Of a stretch of DNA of 28,080 nt, positions 21,632 to 28,080 are shown piece after piece; position 1 is the first letter of the stretch, and each line of letters begins with the position of its first letter. The translations under genes were made by a program, and so were the position numbers. This DNA is from PFJX01 sp964440155 (lineage in GTDB: Bacteria; Pseudomonadota; Gammaproteobacteria; Burkholderiales; Thiobacillaceae): the NCBI GenBank assembly GCA_964440155.1, contig CAYTRH010000020.1, positions 1 through 28,080 on the forward strand, given 5' to 3'. Below the pieces are notes generated by a model that ran no database searches, had not been told where the DNA came from, and was given only the letters and a program-made list of their open reading frames with translations.

Positions 21632-23404
21632 TTATTTTTCGCTGACCTGCAGGATGGCGAGAAATGCCTCCTGCGGAATTTCGACGTTGCCGACCTGCTT
21701 CATGCGCTTCTTGCCTTCCTTCTGTTTTTCCAGCAGTTTCTTCTTGCGCGTGCTGTCGCCGCCGTAACACTTGGCCAGCACGTTCTTGCGCAGGGCCTTG
21801 ACCGTCTCGCGCGCGATGATGTGCGAGCCGATGGCCGCCTGCACCGCCACGTCGAACATCTGGCGCGGAATCAGCTCGCGCATCTTGGATACCAGTTCGC
21901 GCCCGCGGAACTGCGCGGTGGAACGGTGCACGATCAGCGACAGCGCATCGACGCGCTCGCCGTTGACCAGCACGTCCAGCTTGATCGGATCGGCGGCGCG
22001 GAATTCCTTGAACTCGGAGTCCAGCGAAGCATAGCCGCGCGAGGTGGATTTCAGCCGGTCGAAGAAGTCCAGCACCACTTCGTTGAGCGGCAGATCGTAT
22101 TTCAGCAACACCTGCCGCCCCATGTATTTCATGTCCACCTGCGCGCCGCGCTTCTGGTTGCACAGCGTCATCACGTTGCCCAGATAGGCCTCCGGCACCA
22201 GGATGGCGGCAGTGATGATGGGCTCGCGGATCTCCTCGATCTTGGACAGGTCGGGCAGGCGCGAGGGATTCTCCACCTCCACCATGCTGCCGTCCTTCAT
22301 CAGCACCTGATATTCCACGCTGGGCGCGGTGGTGATCAGGTTCTGGCCGAACTCGCGTTCCAGCCTTTCCTGCACGATATCCATGTGCAGCAGACCGAGG
22401 AAGCCGCAACGGAAGCCGAAGCCCAGCGCCTGCGAGGTCTCCGGTTCGAAGCGCAGCGCCGCGTCGTTCAGTTGCAGCTTGGTCAGCGCATCGCGCAGGC
22501 TGTCGTATTCGTGCGATTCCACCGGGTACAGGCCGGCGAACACCTGCGGCTGGATTTCCTTGAATCCCGGCAGCGGTGCGTCGGCCGGTCGCGCCGCCAG
22601 TGTCAGCGTGTCGCCCACCTTGGCGTGCTTCAGTTCTTTGATGCCGGCGACGACGAAACCGACCTGGCCGGCGCGCAGCTCCGTGCGCGCCAGCGATTTG
22701 GGCGTGAACACGCCCAGGTTCTCCACCAGGTAATCGGCCCCGGCCGCCATCAGGCGGATGCGCTCCTTCTGGCGCAGCACGCCGTCGACCACGCGCACCA
22801 GCATGACCACGCCGACGTAGTTGTCGAACCAGGAATCGATCACCAACGCCTTGAGCGGCGCGTCCTCGTCACCGCGCGGCGGCGGGATGCGCGCCACCAC
22901 CGCTTCCAGCACGTCGTCGATGCCAATGCCGTTCTTGGCCGAGCAGCGTACCGCGTCGTCGGCCGGGATGCCGACGATCTCCTCGATCTCGTGGATCACG
23001 CGTTCCGGATCGGCCGCCGGCAGGTCGATCTTGTTCAGCACCGGGAACACCTCGACGCCCAGTTCGATCGCCGTGTAGCAGTTGGCCACGGTTTGCGCCT
23101 CGACACCCTGCGACGCATCCACCACCAGCAGCGCGCCCTCGCAGGCCGACAGTGAGCGGGATACCTCATAGGAGAAATCGACGTGGCCGGGGGTGTCGAT
23201 CAGGTTGAGCTGGTATTCGCGTCCGTCCCGCGCGCGGTACAACAGTGCCGCGGTCTGCGCCTTGATGGTGATGCCGCGCTCGCGCTCCAGGTCCATGGAA
23301 TCGAGCACCTGCGCTTCCATCTCGCGCTCGGCCAGGCCGCCAGCCAGCGTGGACTTGCCGTGGTCGATGTGGGCGATGATGGAAAAATTGCGGATGTCGC
23401 GCAT
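21632..23404 (-). CDS. lepA: Elongation factor 4 (LepA), with a short internal deletion
   Basis: The protein has 590 residues, against about 597-599 in the family. G1 is AHIDHGKS (11-18), the switch region DLERERGITIKAQ, G3 DTPGH, G4 NKID and G5 CSAK; GFGFRCGFLGLLHMDIVQERLEREF and the C-terminal LAKCYGGDSTRKKKLLEKQKEGKKRMK, split here for length, are also intact. Directly after the P-loop the protein reads STLAGGLAEREMEAQVLD, whereas E. coli has STLSDRIIQICGGLSDRE; seven residues (DRIIQIC equivalent) of helix alpha-1 are missing in frame between codons 21 and 22 (junction about 23341/23342). LepA is a ribosomal GTPase influencing initiation and elongation. The start codon is certain from MRDIRNFSII, but no ribosome site precedes it, only a U-tract. 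It is first in the lepA-lepB-DUF4845-rnc-era-recO-pdxJ run. Confidence 0.95.
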   Translation of the reverse strand: MRDIRNFSIIAHIDHGKSTLAGGLAEREMEAQVLDSMDLERERGITIKAQTAALLYRARDGREYQLNLIDTPGHVDFSYEVSRSLSACEGALLVVDASQGVEAQTVANCYTAIELGVEVFPVLNKIDLPAADPERVIHEIEEIVGIPADDAVRCSAKNGIGIDDVLEAVVARIPPPRGDEDAPLKALVIDSWFDNYVGVVMLVRVVDGVLRQKERIRLMAAGADYLVENLGVFTPKSLARTELRAGQVGFVVAGIKELKHAKVGDTLTLAARPADAPLPGFKEIQPQVFAGLYPVESHEYDSLRDALTKLQLNDAALRFEPETSQALGFGFRCGFLGLLHMDIVQERLEREFGQNLITTAPSVEYQVLMKDGSMVEVENPSRLPDLSKIEEIREPIITAAILVPEAYLGNVMTLCNQKRGAQVDMKYMGRQVLLKYDLPLNEVVLDFFDRLKSTSRGYASLDSEFKEFRAADPIKLDVLVNGERVDALSLIVHRSTAQFRGRELVSKMRELIPRQMFDVAVQAAIGSHIIARETVKALRKNVLAKCYGGDSTRKKKLLEKQKEGKKRMKQVGNVEIPQEAFLAILQVSEK

Positions 23405-23405
23405 G

Positions 23406-23434
23406 AAAAAAAGCGAGGCACGCAGACGTGCCTC
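23406..23434 (-). terminator. Intrinsic terminator or attenuator directly before lepA
   Basis: Read on the minus strand, GAGGCACG (23427-23434), loop TCTG and CGTGCCTC (23415-23422) form a perfect 8-bp stem with a 4-nt loop, followed by GC and seven T residues (23406-23412) and then C-ATG of lepA. This is a standard Rho-independent terminator shape for transcripts coming from degQ. Because it touches the lepA start codon, any lepA transcript begun upstream must pass it. Confidence 0.7.
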
Positions 23435-23456
23435 TCGGGACGGAGTGTGGGCGCGG

Positions 23457-23462
23457 ATTTTA
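23457..23462 (-). promoter_or_regulatory. Possible -10 element for lepA
   Basis: The minus strand reads TAAAAT at 23457-23462, one mismatch from the sigma-70 -10 consensus, in otherwise GC-rich sequence. No good -35 lies 16-18 nt upstream. A start from it would give a leader of about 46 nt that contains the whole terminator-like hairpin at 23406-23434. Confidence 0.35.
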
Positions 23463-23573
23463 CCTGAAACGACAGGGGCTTATGTGGCGCGCGCCGAGCC
23501 CGACCGCCACCGGCGGCCGGCAACGCGCCCTGCCCGCGTCCACCGGGCGGTGGCGCGCACGTTGCGGCGACGT

Positions 23574-24968
23574 TCAGCGCTCCAGCCGCAACGATACGTA
23601 GTGCGCGCTGTCGCCCCGCTTGACCAGCAGCGCGACACTGCGGCGTGACGGGTCGTCGAGCAGGCGGGCGAGTTCTTCAGCGGTGTTCACTTCCTGGTTG
23701 TTGACTGCGACGATGACATCGCCGGACTGGATGCCGGCGCGTGCGGCCGGACCGCTGACCTCCTCCACCAGCACGCCGTTGTTGATCTTGAGGATGCCCT
23801 TCTGTTCGCGCGTCAGTTCGCTGACCACCAGGCCGCCACGGTTGGCCACGCGCGGCGCGCTCTCCGCCTTGGCCTGGACCGTTTCGTCCGGCATCTCGCC
23901 GACGACGACGGTGAGATCGCGCTGCGCGCCCTTGCGCCAGACGGTCAGTGTGGTACGGGTGCCGGGGCGGGTGGCGCCAACCAGGCGCGGCAGATCGATG
24001 GAGTTCTTCACCGGCTTGCCGTCGAACTTGAGCACGATGTCGGACACCTGTACGCCCGCCTTGTCCGCCGGGCTGCCGGCCTCGACGTCGGCGACCAGCG
24101 CGCCTTCCGCCTTCTTCAGGCCGAACGACTCGGCCAGGTCGGCAGTGACTTCCTGGATGACGATGCCGATGCGGCCGCGGCTGACCTTGCCGCGCGTCTT
24201 CAACTGCTCGGCCACGTCCATCGCCACGTCGATGGGGATGGCGAACGACAGGCCCATGTAGCCGCCGGAGCGGGAGATGATCTGCGAGTTGACGCCGACC
24301 ACTTCGCCCTTCATGTTGAACAGCGGGCCGCCGGAGTTGCCCGGGTTGACCGCGACGTCGGTCTGGATGAACGGCACGTAGTTTTCCTGCGGCAGGCTGC
24401 GCCCCTTGGCCGAGACGATGCCGGCGGTGACCGAGTTTTCGAAGCCGAACGGCGCGCCGATGGCCAACACCCATTCGCCGACGCGCAGGCGGTTGGGATC
24501 GCCGATGGTCACGACGGGCAGGTTGCTGGCGTTGATCTTGATCAGCGCGACGTCGGTGCGGCTGTCCTTGCCCACCACCTTGGCGCGGAATTCGCGCCGG
24601 TCATGGAGCTTCACCACCACTTCGTCGACTTCGTCGACCACGTGCGAGTTGGTCAGGATGTAACCGTCGGCGGAAATGATGAAGCCGGAGCCCTGGCCGC
24701 GCCGCGGTGGCAGCATACCCCGCTCCTCGCGCGGCAGCATGCCGCGCCCCTCCGGCGGCAGGAAGCGGCGGAAGAAGTCGAACATCTCGTCCGCTTCCGG
24801 CATGCGCTGGCGCTGGCGCACACCCGGTCGGGGTTCCTGCAACGTGGTGATGTTGACCACCGTGGGCGACTGCTTCTCCGCCAGATCGACGAAGTCCGGC
24901 AGTTGCGCGCCGGCACCGCCGGCCATGAAACCGAGCGACAGGCCCAGCAGGGCGAGCCATTTCTTCAT
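23574..24968 (-). CDS. degQ: Periplasmic DegP/DegQ-type (MucD) serine protease
   Basis: The 464-residue HtrA-family protease has a signal peptide of about 21 residues (ending GGAGA|QLPDF). The trypsin-like domain has His109 (TNSHVV), Asp139 (RTDVALIKI) and Ser212 (GNSGGPL). Two PDZ domains follow, the first from about 275 (RGRIGIVIQEV) and the second from about 385 to the end. An N-terminal loop contains a small repeat, RGMLP twice between residues 75 and 87. It degrades or refolds damaged envelope proteins. Its place after rpoE-rseA-rseB-rseC matches Pseudomonas mucD, so it is likely under sigma-E control. A ribosome site AGGTG lies about 6 nt before the ATG. Confidence 0.95.
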   Translation of the reverse strand: MKKWLALLGLSLGFMAGGAGAQLPDFVDLAEKQSPTVVNITTLQEPRPGVRQRQRMPEADEMFDFFRRFLPPEGRGMLPREERGMLPPRRGQGSGFIISADGYILTNSHVVDEVDEVVVKLHDRREFRAKVVGKDSRTDVALIKINASNLPVVTIGDPNRLRVGEWVLAIGAPFGFENSVTAGIVSAKGRSLPQENYVPFIQTDVAVNPGNSGGPLFNMKGEVVGVNSQIISRSGGYMGLSFAIPIDVAMDVAEQLKTRGKVSRGRIGIVIQEVTADLAESFGLKKAEGALVADVEAGSPADKAGVQVSDIVLKFDGKPVKNSIDLPRLVGATRPGTRTTLTVWRKGAQRDLTVVVGEMPDETVQAKAESAPRVANRGGLVVSELTREQKGILKINNGVLVEEVSGPAARAGIQSGDVIVAVNNQEVNTAEELARLLDDPSRRSVALLVKRGDSAHYVSLRLER

Positions 24969-25014
24969 GTCACACCTCGCGAAATACTTGGGATGGAAGG
25001 GATGGTTCCGACGT

Positions 25015-25446
25015 TCAACCGCGCTGGCAGCCGCCGCCCGTGTCGAGGCGCAGGATCACCGGTCCACGGGTCGGTGCGGCGCGGCGGCGCAACCATGCAG
25101 CGGCCAGCACGAGACCGCACAGACCGCCGAGGATGGAGGCGGGTTCCCCGTACAGCGCATGCGCGCCGCCGGCACCGAGCAGCAACAGCAGCAGCGGTAT
25201 CACGTAGCTGGCGGCGGCGGCGCGCAACAGCGCGCCTTCCGGCAGGCCGACCACCACGGCGTCGCCGGGGCGCGCGCCGATGGGGTTGGCCACCGGGAAC
25301 TCGGCTTGGTCGGCGTGCCAGAAGCGCGCGAAGATCGACGAACCGCAACCCTTGCCGCCACAGGCGCCGCACGACGTTGGGGCTTCACTGACCACCCAGG
25401 CGACATCGCCGTCGTCGCGGCGAACGCGCGCCGGGGTCTCGATCAC
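25015..25446 (-). CDS. rseC: SoxR-reducing/sigma-E regulatory protein RseC (MucC)
   Basis: The protein has 143 residues from GTG 25446, which overlaps the rseB stop by 4 nt (GTGA). The N-terminal part has the RseC cysteine cluster SCGACGGKGCG (Cys26, Cys29, Cys34), then a beta-rich segment GARPGDAVVVGLPEGALL, two membrane spans (about 77-97 and 102-119) and a short basic C-terminal tail. In E. coli RseC associates with the Rsx complex and has a mild positive effect on sigma-E; in Pseudomonas mucC modulates AlgU. The frame remains open upstream, overlapping rseB in another frame, so the overlapping GTG is the best start. The following degQ gene starts 46 nt later. Confidence 0.9.
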   Translation of the reverse strand: MIETPARVRRDDGDVAWVVSEAPTSCGACGGKGCGSSIFARFWHADQAEFPVANPIGARPGDAVVVGLPEGALLRAAAASYVIPLLLLLLGAGGAHALYGEPASILGGLCGLVLAAAWLRRRAAPTRGPVILRLDTGGGCQRG

Positions 25447-26429
25447 CGCTCGCCTCCGCGCGCTTCCAGATTCATCGCGATGGCCTCCACCGTCGCCCAG
25501 GGCGCGTCGCCCAGGACGGTGGCGCGCAACGGACCGACCTGACGCGTGAGCAGATGGATCATGCCCTGCTTGCTCTGGCCGCGCACGGTTTCCACCGGGC
25601 GCGGACTGTTTTCCAGAAACAGCGAGACGTGGGTGAGTCCGTCGCTGAACACCCAGTGCTCGACTTCGCCCGGCCGGTTGGGCAGCGTGCGCCGCACCGC
25701 GGTGACCCGGCTGAATCCGGGCGGCAGTTGCTTGACCTGCACGCTGTCGCCGACCACAGGGCGCGCGCTGTCGGGCACCTCGGGCAAGGTGCGCGCGGTA
25801 TTCATGCGAGGTGCGCTGCCCAGGCGGATTTCCGCGAACGCATACTGCATCAATGGCTTGCCCTGCTCGTTGACCATCACCGCCTTGAGCGGCAGTGCGC
25901 TGTCCTTCTCGGCGCACAGCACGTGTCCCCAGCGGAAGCCGTCGCGCGGCGTCAGTTCGACCTGGCGGCAGTCCAGGCCGGCGACGCGCGCGAACTCACC
26001 CAGGCGCACGCCGTACCAGTTGGCCAGGGGGGCCGCGTCCTGCGGCAGCAGGTCGGGGAAATGGCGGCTGTTCAGGCGCCGCTCCATGCGCAACTGACCG
26101 CCTTCGGAGACCAGGCTCAATGAACCGGTCTGAGTACAGCGTACCTCGCGCTGCACGCCGTCCATGGCCGCCAGGCGGCTCTCCTTGGCACCGCCGATGG
26201 GGCGGTTGGAGATGGCCAGCGTCTGCATCTCGCCGCCGCTTTGCACCACGAACACGCCTTCGTAGGCGAGCCGGCGCGAGGCGTCGGCCATGCGTTGCAA
26301 CAGCGCGGCGGCTTCGTGACGAGGCAGGTAATCGGCTTGCGCCGACAGCGGCAACAGCGCGAGCACGACCAGGCAGGTGAATCGGCGTGGCGCGGCGCGC
26401 GCCACCAGCACGCAATGCCGCGGCATCAT
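25443..26429 (-). CDS. rseB: Sigma-E regulatory protein RseB (MucB)
   Basis: The protein has 328 residues from ATG 26429. A signal peptide of about 32 residues ends at SAQA or near it, before DYLPRHEAAALLQRMADASR. The LolA-like N-terminal domain includes YEGVFVVQSGGEMQTL, and the C-terminal MucB/RseB domain includes LPPGFSRVTAVRR, VEHWVFSDGLTHVSLFLE and GDAPWATVEAIAMNLE. RseB is periplasmic, binds RseA and shields it from DegS, and responds to mislocalised LPS or lipoproteins. The ATG overlaps the rseA stop (ATGA); a second ATG follows immediately at 26426. The frame extends further upstream, but that is an alternative frame of rseA. Confidence 0.94.
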   Translation of the reverse strand: MMPRHCVLVARAAPRRFTCLVVLALLPLSAQADYLPRHEAAALLQRMADASRRLAYEGVFVVQSGGEMQTLAISNRPIGGAKESRLAAMDGVQREVRCTQTGSLSLVSEGGQLRMERRLNSRHFPDLLPQDAAPLANWYGVRLGEFARVAGLDCRQVELTPRDGFRWGHVLCAEKDSALPLKAVMVNEQGKPLMQYAFAEIRLGSAPRMNTARTLPEVPDSARPVVGDSVQVKQLPPGFSRVTAVRRTLPNRPGEVEHWVFSDGLTHVSLFLENSPRPVETVRGQSKQGMIHLLTRQVGPLRATVLGDAPWATVEAIAMNLEARGGER

Positions 26430-26920
26430 CGCCCGTCCCCGCTCAACGACACCCGCGTGAACTGCATCTCCGGCATGGCCATCACCGCCTGGGCGAAGTC
26501 CTGGTGGGCGGCGAGGTAGGCCGTGGCATCGACCGCCGGCACCAGCATCGGCGCGGAGGCCAGCGGCGGGGACGGCAACGGCTGGCGCGGATCGCTGTGC
26601 CATAGGCCCCAACTGATCGCTGCCACCGTCGCCGCCGCCAGCCACAGCGCCGGGCGACGGTCGCGCTGCCGGCGCAGCGGCGCCAGCACGGTCGGTTCCT
26701 GTTCCAGTGCGGCCATGACGCGGGCGGTGAAGCCGGGGTCGCCATCGGGCAGGCCGCGCAACGCATCGCCGATCGCACAATACTGTGCGAAGCGGTCGCG
26801 CTGGTGTGCATCGGTGCTAAGACGCCGCAGCAGCCTCTGCGCGGTGTCGTCGTCCAGTTCGCCGTCGATCAGGGCGGACAGGCTGTCATCACCCTGCAAT
26901 TGAGATGCGGGAAGCGTCAT
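26426..26920 (-). CDS. rseA: Anti-sigma-E factor RseA (MucA)
   Basis: The protein has 164 residues from ATG 26920. The N-terminal cytoplasmic anti-sigma domain reads SLSALIDGELDDDTAQRLLR and RFAQYCAIGDALRG (residues 13-56), the usual RseA/MucA pattern. One membrane span (about 91-107, LWLAAATVAAISWGLW) leads to a short periplasmic domain ending MPEMQFTRVSLSGDGR. It holds sigma-E inactive until regulated proteolysis. The ATG lies 2 nt after the rpoE stop and is preceded by AGAGGTGG as ribosome site inside the end of rpoE; an upstream GTG at 26929 is less likely because it removes that spacing. Confidence 0.94.
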   Translation of the reverse strand: MTLPASQLQGDDSLSALIDGELDDDTAQRLLRRLSTDAHQRDRFAQYCAIGDALRGLPDGDPGFTARVMAALEQEPTVLAPLRRQRDRRPALWLAAATVAAISWGLWHSDPRQPLPSPPLASAPMLVPAVDATAYLAAHQDFAQAVMAMPEMQFTRVSLSGDGR

Positions 26921-26922
26921 CG

Positions 26923-27522
26923 TTACCACCTCTTGTCCTCGGGAGTGCCCAGCAACGGGCGCAGCTTGGCGGCGATGGCCTCGCGCGCCCGGAAGATGCG
27001 GGAGCGCACGGTGCCGATCGGGCAGGCCATGTATTCGGCGATTTCCTCGTAACTCATGCCTTCGATCTCTCGCAGCGTGATGGCCTGGCGCAATTCCTCG
27101 GGCAGGGCATCGACCGCCTGATTGACTGCTATGGCCACCTGTTTCGACAAGAGTTCCGTTTCCGGTGTGCTGATGTCCTGCGCCATCAGCCGCTCGTCCG
27201 GCTCGTCGTCGTCGTTGATCGCCTGGTCCGAGACGGTGCGCATGCTGCGTCCACGCGCCGCCAGATAGTTCTTGGCGGTGTTGACCGCGATGCGGTAAAG
27301 CCAGGTATAGAACGCCGCGTCGCCGCGAAACTGCGGCAGCGCGCGGTAGGCTTTGATGAAGGTCTCCTGGGCGATGTCCTCGATCTCGTCGGCGTCGCGC
27401 ACCATGCGCGACAGCAGCCGCGTCAGCTTGCGGCGATATTTCTCCACGAGCAAGCCGAAGGCCCGCTGGTCGCCCGCTCTTACCCGTTCGACCAGTTGCA
27501 GGTCGATTTCCCGGTCACTCAT
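26923..27522 (-). CDS. rpoE: ECF RNA polymerase sigma-E factor RpoE (AlgU)
   Basis: The protein has 199 residues from ATG 27522, typical for RpoE/AlgU (about 190-195). Region 2 contains EDIAQETFIKAYRALPQFRG and FYTWLYRIAVNTAKNYL; region 4 contains LPEELRQAITLREIEGMSY, EEIAEYMACPIGTVRSRIFRA. This sigma factor directs the response to outer-membrane and periplasmic damage. A ribosome site AGGGA lies 6 nt before the ATG. The frame stays open to 27747, but that extension crosses the nadB promoter. rseA, rseB, rseC and degQ follow with very short or overlapping junctions, an operon that carries its own negative regulators. Confidence 0.97.
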   Translation of the reverse strand: MSDREIDLQLVERVRAGDQRAFGLLVEKYRRKLTRLLSRMVRDADEIEDIAQETFIKAYRALPQFRGDAAFYTWLYRIAVNTAKNYLAARGRSMRTVSDQAINDDDEPDERLMAQDISTPETELLSKQVAIAVNQAVDALPEELRQAITLREIEGMSYEEIAEYMACPIGTVRSRIFRAREAIAAKLRPLLGTPEDKRW

Positions 27523-27649
27523 GTCGTTCCCTGCGTGTTGGGGTCCGCGCGTGCCGCGCGGGAGGATGGTGCGCGACCAACCGGCGCGCCGGCGAAGTAT
27601 AACGGCCACGCCTTGCCGCCGCCGTGCGCGGATGGCGGATAATCCGCGC
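27523..27649. promoter_or_regulatory. Divergent rpoE-nadB intergenic region
   Basis: For rpoE (minus strand) TATACT at 27596-27601 is a good -10, predicting a leader of about 66 nt; no matching -35 is clear, and no sigma-E-type GGAACTT/TCTGA pair is visible to support autoregulation. A perfect 12-bp palindrome CCGGCGCGCCGG at 27581-27592 would lie at about the rpoE transcription start. For nadB GATAAT at 27638-27643 is a -10-like hexamer only 6 nt before ATG, with TTGCCG at 27613-27618 (19-nt spacer). Confidence 0.4.
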
Positions 27650-27650
27650 A
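27625..27650 (+). promoter_or_regulatory. Inverted repeat covering the nadB start
   Basis: TGCGCGGAT (27625-27633) and ATCCGCGCA (27642-27650) are perfect 9-bp inverted copies around an 8-nt loop; the last A is the first base of the nadB ATG. Nested in it, GCGGAT-A-ATCCGC (27635-27647) is a second perfect palindrome, and GCGGAT also occurs as a tandem copy (27628-27633 and 27635-27640). It may be an operator or an RNA hairpin at the start codon. Confidence 0.45.
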
Positions 27651-28080
27651 TGCCCCGCTGCGACGTCCTCATCATCGGTTCCGGCCTCGCCGCCGCCACG
27701 CTGGCGCTGGCGCTGCCCGAGCGCCTGCGCGTCGTCATGGTCACCAAGAAGACGCCGCAGGATAGTTCCAGCTATTGGGCGCAGGGCGGCATCGCCGCAG
27801 TGATGGGCGCGGATGACAGTTTCGACGAACACGTGCGCGATACCCTGGTGGCGGGCGCCGGCCTGTGTCGCGAGGATGTGGTGCGCCGCGTGGTCAGCGC
27901 CGCGCCGGAGGCGGTGCGCTGGCTGATCGAGCAGGGCGCGCCGTTCGATCAGCAGGGCGCCGCCTATCATCTGACGCGCGAGGGCGGGCACTCGCGCCGC
28001 CGTGTGCTGCACGCCGCGGACGCCACCGGCCGCGCGGTGCAGGATGCGCTGCTGGCGCGTCTGCGCGCGCGCGCCAACGT
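27650..28080 (+). CDS. nadB: L-aspartate oxidase, N-terminal part, cut by the window edge
   Basis: The frame starts at ATG 27650 and is still open at the right edge after 143 codons. The FAD-binding Rossmann start is DVLIIGSGLAAATLAL with G10-S-G12-L-A14. SSSYWAQGGIAAVMG (39-53) and REGGHSRRRVLHAADATG (110-127) are the flavoprotein motifs shared by L-aspartate oxidase and the fumarate reductase family; EGGHSRRR and the small AQGGIA box favour NadB. It oxidises L-aspartate to iminoaspartate, the first step of NAD synthesis, using oxygen or fumarate. Genes next to rpoE in Pseudomonas and relatives include nadB in the same divergent arrangement. No ribosome site is obvious before the ATG. Confidence 0.93.
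   Translation, partial: MPRCDVLIIGSGLAAATLALALPERLRVVMVTKKTPQDSSSYWAQGGIAAVMGADDSFDEHVRDTLVAGAGLCREDVVRRVVSAAPEAVRWLIEQGAPFDQQGAAYHLTREGGHSRRRVLHAADATGRAVQDALLARLRARAN

Noticed and set aside
24970..25012. A sigma-E-like promoter before degQ (GGAACC at the -35 position)
   Set aside because: The -35 matches partly but the sequence 16 nt downstream (GTATTT) fits the TCTGA-type -10 poorly; the genes are also in an operon with rpoE.

Overview
This window is a gene-dense, high-GC piece of proteobacterial chromosome with almost no accessory DNA. Its gene order resembles Betaproteobacteria most: a Kef-type antiporter is divergent from kdsD, followed by kdsC-lptC-lptA-lptB-rpoN-hpf-ptsN-hprK-rapZ, and an rpoE-rseA-rseB-rseC-degQ-lepA-lepB-rnc-era-recO-pdxJ block sits next to nadB. 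HPr kinase (hprK) beside ptsN and rapZ is common in Betaproteobacteria and in some Gammaproteobacteria. I therefore favour a betaproteobacterium (Nitrosomonadales-like) but cannot exclude a gammaproteobacterium. I saw no rRNA, tRNA, CRISPR array, insertion sequence, phage gene or attachment site.

Layout. (1) 1-3744, plus strand: the 3' end of dgt, a 293-bp gap, then a tight four-gene run of exported SRPBCC protein, small lipoprotein, EEP-family phosphatase/nuclease and cardiolipin synthase (like E. coli ybhP-clsB). (2) 3790-12824, minus strand, read from right to left: kdsD-kdsC-lptC-lptA-lptB-rpoN-hpf-ptsN-hprK-rapZ, then a NusG-domain-II membrane protein, a Gx-transporter-family membrane protein and ubiX. 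This joins LPS precursor synthesis and export with sigma-54 and nitrogen-PTS regulation. (3) 12868-17380: a Kef-type antiporter (plus), a type IV pilin-like protein (minus) and an orphan membrane histidine kinase (plus). This is a short, less conserved junction between two conserved blocks. (4) 17383-27522, minus strand, read from right to left: rpoE-rseA-rseB-rseC-degQ, then lepA-lepB-DUF4845-rnc-era-recO-pdxJ. This is the envelope-stress sigma factor with its regulators and effector protease, followed by translation, secretion, RNA-processing and repair genes. (5) 27650 to the end, plus strand: the 5' part of nadB.

Many adjacent genes share 4-nt (ATGA or GTGA) or slightly longer overlaps: SRPBCC/lipoprotein, kdsD/kdsC, lptA/lptB, rseA/rseB, rseB/rseC, DUF4845/rnc, rnc/era, era/recO and recO/pdxJ. 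This argues for translational coupling and fixes several start codons.

I found no clearly new multi-gene system. The points most worth following up are a 7-residue in-frame deletion just after the P-loop of LepA, an intrinsic-terminator-like hairpin and U-tract ending against the lepA start codon, a perfect inverted repeat that includes the first base of the nadB start codon, and the little-studied NusG-II/Gx-transporter/UbiX group placed directly after rapZ.
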